A stretch of DNA of 64,000 nt from Pseudomonas sp. AB6 (lineage in GTDB: Bacteria > Pseudomonadota > Gammaproteobacteria > Pseudomonadales > Pseudomonadaceae): assembly GCF_034314105.1 (NCBI RefSeq), contig NZ_JAVIWJ010000001.1, positions 2,109,501 through 2,173,500 of the forward strand, given 5' to 3'. Below the pieces are notes generated by a model. That model worked only from the letters and a program-made list of their open reading frames with translations, was not told where the DNA came from and made no database searches. This document shows, piece by piece, positions 28,739-37,413 of this stretch. Numbering within the stretch: position 1 is the first letter of the stretch; each line of letters begins with the position of its first letter. Position numbers and translations under genes: made by a program.

Positions 28739-29516
28739 TCAACGGGCGAAATCAGGGCGTATAACATTTGGCATATCGTCGTATGCCTTCAAGATCGTTA
28801 GCAAAGGCGTTAGGGTTGGATCGTCGTGCCAGTGCACAACTTTTAGCCACATTGCAGCGTACGTATATTGGCCCATTCTAAACCATTCACCCTCCAGGTT
28901 ATCTTTTAACATCCTACGACCGGCCAGAAGCAAGTCTTGGGCTTCAAACTTATTCTCAAGTTAAGCAAAGTAAGTATCCAATTTCACGAGGTTTCAGTGC
29001 TCGCTTAAGCGATAGGAAATTTAGATTTTTAGAACCGCTTCGCTCTTCAAATTCCAAAACACCCTGTTCATATTGCCCCGATTGAAAACACAATGACATG
29101 TAATCATCCAAGTAATCCAAACGCAATTTATTTTTTGGATATACATTTGCGTCGTGCCTGCCACATACAAAAATAGCTCTAGCTGCATCCAACCACGTTT
29201 CCTCTGAGTTAATGCCAGCTTGCATCCACAAACCTAACGCTTTCGCACGATGCAGTTTGAATTGGTGATAATTCAAGCTCAGACCTAACGTCTCTTGATT
29301 TTCAATCGCATAATCTAGCCAACCTAGAGCGCGTGGCGTTACATATACAACATCCAAACTCATTCCGACCAAAGACGCACCAACAACGTCACTAATCATT
29401 ACCGCTGCGATATTCCCCATTGACTTAAGTGGGTCAAACTCTAAACCTTGAAGAAATCCCAATGTAAAATCAATATAAGATTTTCTTTTTACAACAGGGT
29501 CAAAAATTCGCATCAT
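28739..29516 (-). pseudogene. Frameshifted immunity-type gene after orphan tip 29529
   Basis: A 186-codon frame (29516-28956) starts 12 bp after the toxin stop and ends REIGYLLCLT. A one-base shift then leads into ENKFEAQDLLLAGRRMLKD and GEWFRMGQYTYAAMWLKVVH, ending at 28739. Together they would make about 255 residues. The family is unknown to me. Position directly behind a toxin tip suggests its immunity protein. The shift near 28960 removes the last quarter, so protection may be lost, unless the base is a sequencing error. Confidence 0.6.
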
Positions 29517-29528
29517 TCCTCCAAAAAC

Positions 29529-30158
29529 CTAACACGGATGTCCGCCACATAGCCTAGAAACTATGGAATTCCGGACCTCTCCCGCACCTGCCGTTATGGT
29601 AGTGATGTTTTGTTCCAAAACATTTTGGACTGCTTTCAGCTTAGTGCCTGAGTTCAGGTTAGACGACCTTATGACGTCTAGTGCCTCTTCTAACGCAGCT
29701 TCACTTGCAGTCGGACTTGTAAAGGTTGTCGATTCTGGGATCGTTTTTGGACTGCTTCGAAACTTAGAGTCCCACAAAATAACTTCTCCTGTAAGGACGT
29801 TTACAGATATTACATCAGAACCGTTTCGTCCTATCACATCACCATACTTCAGTACCGTCTGATTAGGCAAGGCGGCTACCTCGTTAGCCAGATTTAGCTC
29901 TGCGACATATCCGTTAAGCTGGGAGTTACTTATATTTAAATTAGCATTGTCATGTATGGTAGGTGTACATCCAAATCCCTCGTCTGGCACTGGTAAGCGA
30001 GGATCAAGAGTCACTCCATTAAATACACGAAGCGGCGGAAGGCATGCGCGATCATCCGAGACCAAGATTGGGATCGATCCAGCATTCGTCGATTGCGCAG
30101 GAAAATTAATATCCTTATTTATTATCGCTCCATCAAAAACTGATCCGAATAGACCCAC
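29529..30158 (-). CDS. Orphan CdiA toxin tip, nuclease-like
   Basis: 209 codons from a GTG, open further upstream without ATG (AVDQAVFNSVGLFGSVFDG). The C-terminal part holds NGYVAELNLANEVAALPN, GSDVISVNVLTGEVILWDSK and the end CGGHPC. A glutamate helix, then D and D-S-K on neighbouring strands, is the active-site pattern of restriction-endonuclease-fold nucleases. No junction motif GAKG is seen at its start; instead a decayed cdiA piece precedes it in another frame. An immunity-type gene (frameshifted) follows after 12 bp. Confidence 0.65.
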   Translation of the reverse strand: MGLFGSVFDGAIINKDINFPAQSTNAGSIPILVSDDRACLPPLRVFNGVTLDPRLPVPDEGFGCTPTIHDNANLNISNSQLNGYVAELNLANEVAALPNQTVLKYGDVIGRNGSDVISVNVLTGEVILWDSKFRSSPKTIPESTTFTSPTASEAALEEALDVIRSSNLNSGTKLKAVQNVLEQNITTITAGAGEVRNSIVSRLCGGHPC

Positions 30159-30177
30159 GCTATTGAAAACCGCTTGA

Positions 30178-30500
30178 TCAACTGCGACAGTCCCGCAGTG
30201 AATAGTTTTGCTGCTCTCCTACATCATTCGTAAACGTCTGTGGTGCGGCGTCGAGAAATAATTTCGCGTTGTCGTCATTACCAGCAGACAACTGGGAGCG
30301 CCAATATGTATCAACCTCACGAAGCGCCTGCTGAGTTATACGGCCCGCATAGTCGGCGAAGTCATAACAGGTGGTGAAAGCACAGTTGCTAGCCTGATCT
30401 TTGGTGACAGTACGCTCGTTGGGAGAATCGTCTCCGACTTCTTGACCGTTTTGTTTCGGCTGAACGTAGCTCGTAAACGTCTTAGCCAGACCGATTGATG
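30178..30500 (-). pseudogene. Decayed cdiA stalk/pretoxin piece
   Basis: The frame reads NERTVTKDQASN and YDFADYAGRITQQALREVD, close to NERTVTKAQASNGYVSTRYD of the FHA-2 region of the intact cdiA (near 47,680 on the minus strand). It ends at a stop (30178) that is one base out of phase with the following tip. It is evidence that the tip at 29529 was once joined to a CdiA stalk. Confidence 0.65.
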
Positions 30501-30586
30501 CTGTTGTTGACGTTTTAAATTTTTTCTGCAAACCAATTGTGTTCGAAGTTAGAAAGCGAGTTTGGCTCGTATTAGCTCCAGCAAAC

Positions 30587-31180
30587 TCATAGCTTGTTAA
30601 CAGAACCTTTAGGCACAACAAGCTTACTCCAATTATCGTACGAACCTCGTAGTCTACTTCCGGTTTTCGAACCACGAGCAATACCGCAAGCAAGCACGTT
30701 TGCAACTCTTACAGGATTGATAGGAACGACACCTGGGCCAGATATTACAGGTTGCCCAAAATCAGCAAGCTTCATATTAGCTTTTACCTGTTTCCAACTT
30801 AGTTTTGGGTTGTTTTTAATAGCCACTTGCCCATAGTACATCCCAATGAATACTGCCAAAGACTTCGTCTCACTGGTCAACTCCCATGTGGCAATTTCTA
30901 CCGCACTTGTTATTTCGCTTTTAAGTTCGTCAATTTCTTCTGGGCTCAAGTCCCTCGATTCGACTCTTGCTGCAAACCACTCGCCAAGCATATCCAATGA
31001 TTCCGGCGAAAAATCCGCACTCCAACCTTCAAATCCGGGCGTTTTCCAAACCGCTTGGATTAATTCATCCAAAAAGTAAGGCAAATTAACAATAAACCAG
31101 TTATAAAAATCGCTCAGTTCTGCTTCTGTCATTGACGCGAATTTCATCGTGACAGGGGAATAGCTTGTTGTAAATTTCAT
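30587..31180 (-). CDS. Probable immunity protein for tip 31183
   Basis: A 197-residue acidic helical protein (MTEAELSDFYNWFIVNLPYF, WSADFSPESLDMLGEWFAAR, IGMYYGQVAIKNNPKLSW). The ATG is 3 bp after the toxin stop; a second ATG 33 bp later is possible. No named family comes to mind, though the W-x-x-x-K and YYGQV pattern resembles known cytosolic immunity proteins. Adjacency gives the role. It appears intact. Confidence 0.65.
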   Translation of the reverse strand: MKFTTSYSPVTMKFASMTEAELSDFYNWFIVNLPYFLDELIQAVWKTPGFEGWSADFSPESLDMLGEWFAARVESRDLSPEEIDELKSEITSAVEIATWELTSETKSLAVFIGMYYGQVAIKNNPKLSWKQVKANMKLADFGQPVISGPGVVPINPVRVANVLACGIARGSKTGSRLRGSYDNWSKLVVPKGSVNKL

Positions 31181-31182
31181 AA

Positions 31183-31779
31183 TTAATGAACCAATACTTT
31201 TATGCCGGCATCGACGAGAGCCTTGAGCAAACTAGGCGAAGGGCCTCCTTGGCCTGTGACTGGACTGGTGAAAAAATTCCATGTTACACCATTGACCACC
31301 TCCGTTTTCAGCAGCTCAGCGTCTTTAGATATCTGAAGTGCCGTATTCGTATCAAGCTTGGTGTAGCCCACTTTAGCTTCATTCGCGATGTTATTCGGAT
31401 CAAGTTGATCGACTACGCGTATTCCCTGGGTTGTTTGGAAGGAAACTTGAGGGCGTCCACCTAGTTCCTTTAGTGCATTTTCCCCGATCTGACCGGTTTC
31501 TCCAATGCCCGAAGGTGGGTTGGGTGAAACAATCCTAGTTGAGCTGTCAGCAGTCAAGGTGTAATAGTTACCGTTTCCACCCAAATATACCTGATTCCCA
31601 TTAGTATCCAGGGTCCCTGTGGCCTTATAGATACCGCCACCCGGTCCGGTCACGCTTCCATCAAGATTTTGCGTGTATCCTTTGGGTACTGCAAAGCTCG
31701 CATCGTTAGCCGCTGGTCTACCGTCGCCTACTATTTTTGTGTCACCGGGCAACAAATCGTTCGCGGATCCTTTTACACC
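31183..31779 (-). CDS. Orphan CdiA toxin tip, nuclease-like
   Basis: About 198 codons without ATG, starting at a variant junction GVKGSAND (GGTGTAAAAGG at 31779). It reads LLPGDTKIVGDGRPAAND, then GETGQIGENALKELGG, DPNNIANEAKVGYTKL and the end FTSPVTGQGGPSPSLLKAL, GIKVLVH. E-x-K plus the W-x-F-x-T-S-P-x-T-G-x-G-G end is a pattern of CDI/polymorphic nuclease tips. The duplicated mobile unit abuts it exactly at the junction codons. It is silent as it stands. Confidence 0.68.
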   Translation of the reverse strand, partial: GVKGSANDLLPGDTKIVGDGRPAANDASFAVPKGYTQNLDGSVTGPGGGIYKATGTLDTNGNQVYLGGNGNYYTLTADSSTRIVSPNPPSGIGETGQIGENALKELGGRPQVSFQTTQGIRVVDQLDPNNIANEAKVGYTKLDTNTALQISKDAELLKTEVVNGVTWNFFTSPVTGQGGPSPSLLKALVDAGIKVLVH

Positions 31780-31962
31780 AACAGTATCACCCGACGCGAA
31801 TTTCGTTGTCTACACGTGCAACGCCAGACGTGGCGCGGCCTGCGCGCCGGTCGGCCCAGCTGATTCACGCTCACTGAATAAAACCACCCCGACGCGGGTT
31901 TTGAATCCGTTTCAACACACTCAATGCGCTATTTTAAATCTCTGTCACACGAGCCATTTCCC

Positions 31963-32286
31963 ATGCCCGAGCTACTTATGCCATACGATCCAGCGCACGC
32001 CATGACCGACCCGCAAGCGGTGGCCATCTTTCTCACGGATGCGCTTCAGACGGGTGATGCAGGTTATGTCGGCAAGGTATTAGGCATGGCGGTACACGCC
32101 AAGGGCATCAGTGTAATCGCCGAAGCAACAGGGCTTACACACGATCAGCTGGAAGGTTTTTTCAGCGCCGGTGACACCCTGCGCTTGGACGCGCTGCTGG
32201 TGATCGTGCATGCGCTGGGCGTGAAGCTGACCGTCTGCCCTATCGACTCTGATGAGCCTGCATGCTGTGGCGAAGTACCTGGCTGA
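31963..32286 (+). CDS. HigA-like antitoxin/HTH protein (copy A)
   Basis: A 107-residue protein starting at MPELLMPYDPAHAM; upstream codons from 31924 are open but lack support. FLTDALQTGDAGYVGKVLGM, GISVIAEATGLTHDQL and LRLDALLVIVHALGVKLTV follow the pattern of putative addiction-module antidote proteins, a helix-turn-helix family normally paired with a HigB/RelE-like toxin. No toxin gene of that type lies beside it. Here it may regulate the element or be a stability remnant. It faces the recombinase gene across 420 bp of non-coding DNA. Confidence 0.7.
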   Translation: MPELLMPYDPAHAMTDPQAVAIFLTDALQTGDAGYVGKVLGMAVHAKGISVIAEATGLTHDQLEGFFSAGDTLRLDALLVIVHALGVKLTVCPIDSDEPACCGEVPG

Positions 32287-32403
32287 TGCCCGTTCGGTAG
32301 CCCCTGACGATGCGGTGGCGTAGCCGCCGTGTCGGCTGTGGCCAACAAGCGCAGCGCGTTAGGCTTTGGATCTAAGGGGTATCGGGACGCTGCCCTGATC
32401 GGG

Positions 32404-32445
32404 GTTTTGTATGGATGGTCTGCGTGCAGGCCGTCCGTACAAAAC
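32404..32445. repeat. 20-bp-arm inverted repeat (copy A)
   Basis: GTTTTGTATGGATGGTCTGC pairs with GCAGGCCGTCCGTACAAAAC across 2 bases, with three G-T mismatches. No T-run follows, so it is not a clear terminator. It lies in the non-coding gap between the HigA-like gene and the recombinase. The same repeat occurs at 38883-38924. Confidence 0.6.
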
Positions 32446-32628
32446 ATTTCCGGTCCGACAGCTCATTCAGATTTATCGCTCGACTCGTAGAGGCGGCTTC
32501 TCGGGATTCAAAGGGCACCCCTTTGGCACCGGATGTGTATACATCCATAGCGTGCCTGTATTTTTGCCGTTGATTGAGGCCGATTCGCGGCCTGCGGGGG
32601 TGTCAGGTATTGGTTGGGACTTTGCGGG

Positions 32629-32715
32629 GAGTTTGCAGGCGATTTGTCAGGTCGCTGGGCATCTGTAGGGGACTTGCGGGGTGTTTGTCAGGCCTTTGCA
32701 GGCAAGTTGTCAGGC
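32629..32715. repeat. Short iteron-like direct repeats (copy A)
   Basis: TTTGCAGGCGATTTGTCAGG and TTTGCAGGCAAGTTGTCAGG occur about 63 bp apart with a further GTTTGTCAGGCC between them and several GGGACTTGCGGGG-like units. They are placed at the 3' end of the recombinase gene. They could be replication-initiator or recombinase arm sites; no function can be read directly. Confidence 0.45.
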
Positions 32716-33807
32716 CAACTCGCTTTCTTCATCCGCTTCGGCGTCCAAGGCCGTCAACAGGGCTTCGACGGGGTCATCTGGCAAGGTTTCAGCCGTGGTT
32801 TCACTGGCCGAGTGTTGCCGTTGCAACCGTGCCGGATGAGTCGCGGTGTGAATTTCCTTGAGCGCCCGAATACTGACCTGGGTGTAAATCTGCGTGGTGT
32901 TCAGACTGACATGTCCAAGCATGGCCTGGATGAAACGAATATCGGCGCCGTTCTCCAGCATCAGGGTGGCCATGGTGTGGCGGAACAAGTGGCAACTGCC
33001 ACGCTTGCCGATGTTGGCTTTTTCGATGTGTTCGCGCACCAGTTGCGTCAGGCGGTTGGGGCTAAATCCTTCGCCCTGCTGGGTCAGAAACAAGGTGCCA
33101 TCGTCCTGACCCAAGACAAAATGGGGCCTGACGTCGTCGCGGTATTTGGTGATCCAAGCCAGAGCCCGTTCACCGATGGGAATCATCCGGTCTTTTTTGC
33201 CCTTGCCCTGGCGAATCATCACCGTGCCGCGCTCGTAATCGATAGCGCTCCAGCTCAGGCCGATCAACTCCATGCGGCGCATGCCGGTGCTGTAGAGGGT
33301 TTCCAGCATGGCCCGGTCGCGCATGCCGGTCGAGGTTTGGGTGTCCGGCACGTTGAGAATACGTTCGGCTTCGTCGCTGCTGAGGATGTGCTTTGGCAAC
33401 CGCTGTTCCATCCTCGGTAGATCGAGGTCGGAAGCCGGGTTGTACAGGATGCGGTTGGTTTTGGTCAGCCACTTGAACCACACCCGAATCGGCGTGATAC
33501 GCACCGTTTGGCTGCGGGCCGACAGCGCTTCGCCGTCGGCTTTTCGATAGAGAAAAAGATGCCGCTGGTAGCGCTCTAAAATCGGGCGGGTGATTTCTTG
33601 TGGCCGGGTCAGACCTCGTTCGTCACACCAGCGGATAAACGCAATCAGCAGGCTTTCGCGGTTGCCCACGGTGCGTTCGGAGTAGCTGCGTTCGCGTTGG
33701 TATTGCAGGAACTGTTTCATCTGAAAATACAGGCTACCGGGATCGCCCAGCGGGCCGATAATTTGTTCCGACACACGCTGCTTTTTGCTCTCGCCTTTTT
33801 TCGGCAT
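32710..33807 (-). CDS. Tyrosine recombinase / integrase (copy A)
   Basis: A 365-residue XerC/D-like recombinase starting at MPKKGESK, with GAGG 5 bp upstream; a GTG 6 bp earlier is open. It has an N-terminal SAM-like core-binding domain (FLQYQRERSYSERTVGNR). Catalytic residues are R in YSTGMRRMELIGL, K in the following hairpin, H-x-x-R in CHLFRHTMATLM, H in LGHVSLNTT, and Y in QIYTQV. The start is 13 bp from the stop of the primase gene, so the two form an operon. No excisionase is seen. It is the likely mover of the unit. Confidence 0.88.
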   Translation of the reverse strand: MPKKGESKKQRVSEQIIGPLGDPGSLYFQMKQFLQYQRERSYSERTVGNRESLLIAFIRWCDERGLTRPQEITRPILERYQRHLFLYRKADGEALSARSQTVRITPIRVWFKWLTKTNRILYNPASDLDLPRMEQRLPKHILSSDEAERILNVPDTQTSTGMRDRAMLETLYSTGMRRMELIGLSWSAIDYERGTVMIRQGKGKKDRMIPIGERALAWITKYRDDVRPHFVLGQDDGTLFLTQQGEGFSPNRLTQLVREHIEKANIGKRGSCHLFRHTMATLMLENGADIRFIQAMLGHVSLNTTQIYTQVSIRALKEIHTATHPARLQRQHSASETTAETLPDDPVEALLTALDAEADEESELA

Positions 33808-33819
33808 AACCACCTCGAC

Positions 33820-36800
33820 TTAGACGGCGCTGGACAACGCGGAGTGGTTTTTTTGTGGCGGCTGGATCAGTGGTTTTTCGTTCTGACCGACCGCTTTCGA
33901 CTCAAGGCCAGAAACAACGTGGCTTTGCGCATGGTTCAGGGTGTCCGACTGAGTACCGGCCATGGCCCGACCTGAGTCCGACCGCTGCTCCTCTTCCCCC
34001 GACCGGGCTGATTTGTTGTCGAGTAGGTCGGCATCAATCAGGCCCATCAAGTGCGGTTGATTACCGCTTTTGCCGTCATACGTGAGGGTATATTCATGGG
34101 CCAATCCCTTGCGGTGCAGCAGCAAATATTCCAGCTCGGTCAATCGGCCCAGATGGATTTTCAACTGGGTATCCCCCCAGCCAGTGGCCTCGCGCACGTC
34201 CTTGCGACCGAACCGAAACTCATTTTCTTTGAGTCCCTGCGCCTGACTTCGGGCCTCGACCCAACCCTGTAGCAACTCCAGTAACCGCCGTGTTTGCGGC
34301 GGCAGTTCGTCCAGGGTGCGCCCAAGAATGTCGTGGGCCAGCCGGTTGGCCAGCACGATGTCGCCCTTCGTGACCTCGATGTAAGCCAAGGATTTGCCGC
34401 GATGCTCGACGTGTTTGATCGGGCGTTGATGCTGATGCAGCAAGGCAATGCAGCGAATCAACGTCAGGTATTTCATGTGGTCACGCCGGGTCCGGGTTTT
34501 GTCCGAAAGAAAGGTCAGTTGGTCAGCAAACGGATTGACCACAGCCACGGTTTTGATCAGCCGCTGGGCGTTCTGGTGCAGGCGAGTAATCGCCTGTTTT
34601 TCAGCGTCGGCCAGCAGGCCGTCGAGGGTTTGTTTTTTACGTTGGGCGGCATGAATCGCTTCAGTTTGCTCGCGGCTTTCGTTGATGGTCAGCACCAAAC
34701 ACCGGTTGAGCAGCTCTTCGTCCACGTCGATGGCCGTGGTGGTGAGCATCAGCATCACCGGGCCTTTGACCGTGTATTGTTTGGTGATCAAGTTGCCGGT
34801 GGCTTCGTCCTTACCGGTGCTGGCAATGGTCAATTCGCCGTCCGATTGCAGCAGTTTCAGGGCATAAGCCGCTTGGCGAACGCCCTCCTCTTCGGCGATG
34901 GCCAGTATCTTGTGTTGCAGATCCGTTTCGCCGAGGTAAAACAGACTCTGGCCGGTCATGGCGCTGTATTGAATGCGTTCTTCTTCCGGCATCAGGTTCA
35001 GCACGGCGTCCATCAGCGAGCTTTTGCCCGCCGCGCTCGATGACTGAATCAATACGGCCAAGGGCTGATCCAATTTTCTGGAAACCGCCGCCAAGTACCC
35101 GGCCAGCAAGTTGTAGGATTCACCGACCACCCCGCAGCGGGTCAAATCCGCCTCGATGCGCTCGATCAGGTTCGGCGCACGCAACAGGTTCAACGCGGTC
35201 AGTTCATCCTCGGCGCTCAGTGTCGGGGTGGGATTTTTCGGGGCCAGTGCTGCCTGGATTGCCGCTTCCTGCAAGCCTTCGAGCTTGAGCAACAGCTTGC
35301 CCAGGTCGCGCTTGATGATTTCTTCCGGCACGCCCAGTTCTATGCTGGCCTGTTTCAAATAGCTATACCGGGCTTTGGCCGCATACAAATCAAAACTGTC
35401 CACGTAATAGGCCGCTTCTCGGCCCATTACGTGCTCTTCGGCGACCTCGCGGCGTACCTGCACATTGACCCGCATTTGCTCCGGGCCGAGGTTCTTTTTC
35501 CAGCCACGTACCCGCCATCGACGGTCGGCCACGGCCAACAAAAGATCGCCCTGGGCGTTTTCGCTGAAAGTTTCCGATTCGGAAACCGGACCCGCGACCG
35601 TCAAAGTTTCCGAATCGGAAACACCCGGCACCGGTGGCAACTCAGCGGTTGCCTGCGGCGCAGCGGCTAAAGAAAAAGAGGTTTCTGGCTCGACCAAAAC
35701 CGGCGTGCCTTTGCCCTGCCACAGTGCCTGTTGCAACAACTCGCCCAGCGCCTGGGCCGGGTTTTCCACCTGCAAGGCGAAAGCGTTAGCGTCCATGCCT
35801 TGCGGAAACAACAAACGAAAAACTTCGATGCCGGCTGAGCGCAGTTCCTCGGCCAACTTTTCTGCTGCGGCGTCTCCCGCTGAATCACGGTCGAAAGCAA
35901 TAATTACCCGCTGGGTGCCGTGGTGTTTCAGGGCCTGCCAATGGTCTTGGGAAAAACCGTTCACGCCATAAGCGCTGATGACGTTGCGAAAACCCGCACA
36001 CCAAAAAGTCATGGCATCGATCAGCGATTCACAGAGAATAATTTCCAGGCTGGCCAGCAACGCGGCCTCGTTCCAGACCCCGCGTAACAGCGTGGCCAAG
36101 TACAAATGCCGTGGCTGGTTGTGCAGCTTGTTGTTCGGCTGCATCCGCCGTCCGTAAAGCTGCATCACCCGCCCGGATTGCTCTGGCTGGGCACCGTCTT
36201 CCAGACCCAGCACCGGCACGACCAGACAACCGTTTAAATGTTCATGCCCGGTGGAACGCAAAACACCCAAGGTCTGCAACTGCTGACGCACCTGGCGACC
36301 CGCCTGGGTGTGTCCGGCAGGCAAGCGGTAAGTCAGGGTTTTGTTGGCATAGCCCAGCTGAAAATGCTCGATCAGCTCGGGATGGTTCAAGCCGCGAGAT
36401 TCCAGATAGGTCAGCGCTTCCGGCGATTGCTTGAAATTGCCGTGGTAGAACTCGACCACCGAACGCAACAGAGCCGCATCTTCGACCGCGGAGGTTGAAA
36501 CAGTAGAAGAGCCCGCAGCTAAAGAAGGGAGGTGTCGAGCATGGCTGCGCGACACACCGACTTTTTCCGTGTTCTCCAGCGGTGCGTCGTTGCGCAGCAG
36601 TTGGACCGCGTGCGGCAACGACACGCCCTGGGTTTTCATCACCCAATCGATCACCGAACCAGCCGCCCCGCAGCCAAAGCAGTGATAGAGATTTTTCTCC
36701 TCGGAGACCGATAGGCTGGGCGTGCTTTCGTCATGAAACACGCAGCACATCACCCAATCCTTGCCGCGCTTTTTCAGCTCATGGCCCTGCGACTGGATCA

Positions 36801-36861
36801 GCCGAACCAGTGACACCTCGCGCTTGAGGCGTTCCAGTTCGGCTTCGGGGATGCGGGCCAT
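33820..36861 (-). CDS. Primase-helicase-like replication protein (copy A)
   Basis: A 1013-residue protein. I start at MARIPEAELE (GGAG 8 bp upstream). Residues 25-90 form a DnaG-type CHC2 zinc finger (CCVFHDESTPSLSV ... YHCFGCGAAG). Residues about 290-380 form a TOPRIM domain (ILCESLIDAM; IAFDRDSAGD). Residues about 600-800 form an AAA-type ATPase with Walker A SSSAAGKSSL and a later arginine region LLNRCLVL. A C-terminal winged-helix-like part follows. This is the layout of primase-helicases of satellites and plasmids, implying that the element can replicate itself when excised. It is divergent from the Xre gene and upstream of the recombinase. Confidence 0.85.
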   Translation of the reverse strand: MARIPEAELERLKREVSLVRLIQSQGHELKKRGKDWVMCCVFHDESTPSLSVSEEKNLYHCFGCGAAGSVIDWVMKTQGVSLPHAVQLLRNDAPLENTEKVGVSRSHARHLPSLAAGSSTVSTSAVEDAALLRSVVEFYHGNFKQSPEALTYLESRGLNHPELIEHFQLGYANKTLTYRLPAGHTQAGRQVRQQLQTLGVLRSTGHEHLNGCLVVPVLGLEDGAQPEQSGRVMQLYGRRMQPNNKLHNQPRHLYLATLLRGVWNEAALLASLEIILCESLIDAMTFWCAGFRNVISAYGVNGFSQDHWQALKHHGTQRVIIAFDRDSAGDAAAEKLAEELRSAGIEVFRLLFPQGMDANAFALQVENPAQALGELLQQALWQGKGTPVLVEPETSFSLAAAPQATAELPPVPGVSDSETLTVAGPVSESETFSENAQGDLLLAVADRRWRVRGWKKNLGPEQMRVNVQVRREVAEEHVMGREAAYYVDSFDLYAAKARYSYLKQASIELGVPEEIIKRDLGKLLLKLEGLQEAAIQAALAPKNPTPTLSAEDELTALNLLRAPNLIERIEADLTRCGVVGESYNLLAGYLAAVSRKLDQPLAVLIQSSSAAGKSSLMDAVLNLMPEEERIQYSAMTGQSLFYLGETDLQHKILAIAEEEGVRQAAYALKLLQSDGELTIASTGKDEATGNLITKQYTVKGPVMLMLTTTAIDVDEELLNRCLVLTINESREQTEAIHAAQRKKQTLDGLLADAEKQAITRLHQNAQRLIKTVAVVNPFADQLTFLSDKTRTRRDHMKYLTLIRCIALLHQHQRPIKHVEHRGKSLAYIEVTKGDIVLANRLAHDILGRTLDELPPQTRRLLELLQGWVEARSQAQGLKENEFRFGRKDVREATGWGDTQLKIHLGRLTELEYLLLHRKGLAHEYTLTYDGKSGNQPHLMGLIDADLLDNKSARSGEEEQRSDSGRAMAGTQSDTLNHAQSHVVSGLESKAVGQNEKPLIQPPQKNHSALSSAV

Positions 36862-36960
36862 CGGGTTTTCTCCAAAATACGTCAACGCTCGTTTGAGGTT
36901 TTATTTTAATACCTTATACTGTGTCAAAGTCAAACCTTATCAGAGACAGGGCATACAGTT
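36862..36960. promoter_or_regulatory. Divergent promoter/operator between primase and xre (copy A)
   Basis: A 99-bp AT-rich gap. TTGAGGTTTTATTTTAATAC contrasts with the rest; AGGTTT and its inverse AAACCT sit about 35 bp apart around TTATACTG, a possible -10 region for xre. It is the natural operator of the Xre repressor, on position alone. Confidence 0.5.
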
Positions 36961-37350
36961 ATGGAATCCGAAACGATCTGGTTCCTACCCATGCATTTCC
37001 CAACACGCCTAATCCAGCTGCGTAAGGCCGCCGATCTCACCCAGCAAACCCTGGCTGACACCGCGTCAGTACACGTCAATCAGATTCGGCGTTATGAGGC
37101 AGGGACGGCTCAACCAACCTTAGAAGCCCTAATTCGGCTTGCTCAGGCTCTGCACGTCAGTTTGGATGATTTGGTTTTCGCTGAAGGAGAACGCGGGCCG
37201 TCCGACGATTTGCGCCTGCGTTTCGAGGCCGTCAGCCATATGCCCGAAGCCGAGAAATCGGTTATCAAGGCACTGCTGGATGGGATGATTCTGAAGTATC
37301 AGGCATCGCGGATTATGGGAACCAGCAGTAACAACCAAGCGAGCAGTTAA
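36961..37350 (+). CDS. Xre family transcriptional regulator (copy A)
   Basis: A 129-residue Cro/CI-type regulator. The helix-turn-helix TQQTLADTASVHVNQIRRYE is followed by QPTLEALIRLAQALHVSLDD and a C-terminal helical part (SDDLRLRFEAVSHMPEAEKS). A second ATG at 36991 (MHFPTRL) is the usual start in many relatives and may be the real one. It is divergent from the primase gene, so it probably represses the element's replication and recombination operon. It faces the immunity gene across a hairpin. Confidence 0.82.
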   Translation: MESETIWFLPMHFPTRLIQLRKAADLTQQTLADTASVHVNQIRRYEAGTAQPTLEALIRLAQALHVSLDDLVFAEGERGPSDDLRLRFEAVSHMPEAEKSVIKALLDGMILKYQASRIMGTSSNNQASS

Positions 37351-37374
37351 GAAGAAAGGCTAACGCAGATAAAA

Positions 37375-37399
37375 CAACACCGGCGCAAGGCCGGTGTTG
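37375..37399. terminator. Hairpin between convergent xre and immunity genes (copy A)
   Basis: CAACACCGGC / GCCGGTGTTG with loop GCAAG, without a clear T-run. Confidence 0.6.
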
Positions 37400-37413
37400 A
37401 GGATTAGTAATGA

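Noticed and set aside
32411..32668. 85-codon plus frame after the HigA-like gene
   Set aside because: It runs through an inverted repeat and iteron-like repeats and has no protein-like composition.
32614..33420. Long plus-strand frame over the recombinase gene (repeated at 39093)
   Set aside because: Antisense shadow of the recombinase, which has all catalytic residues in the other frame.
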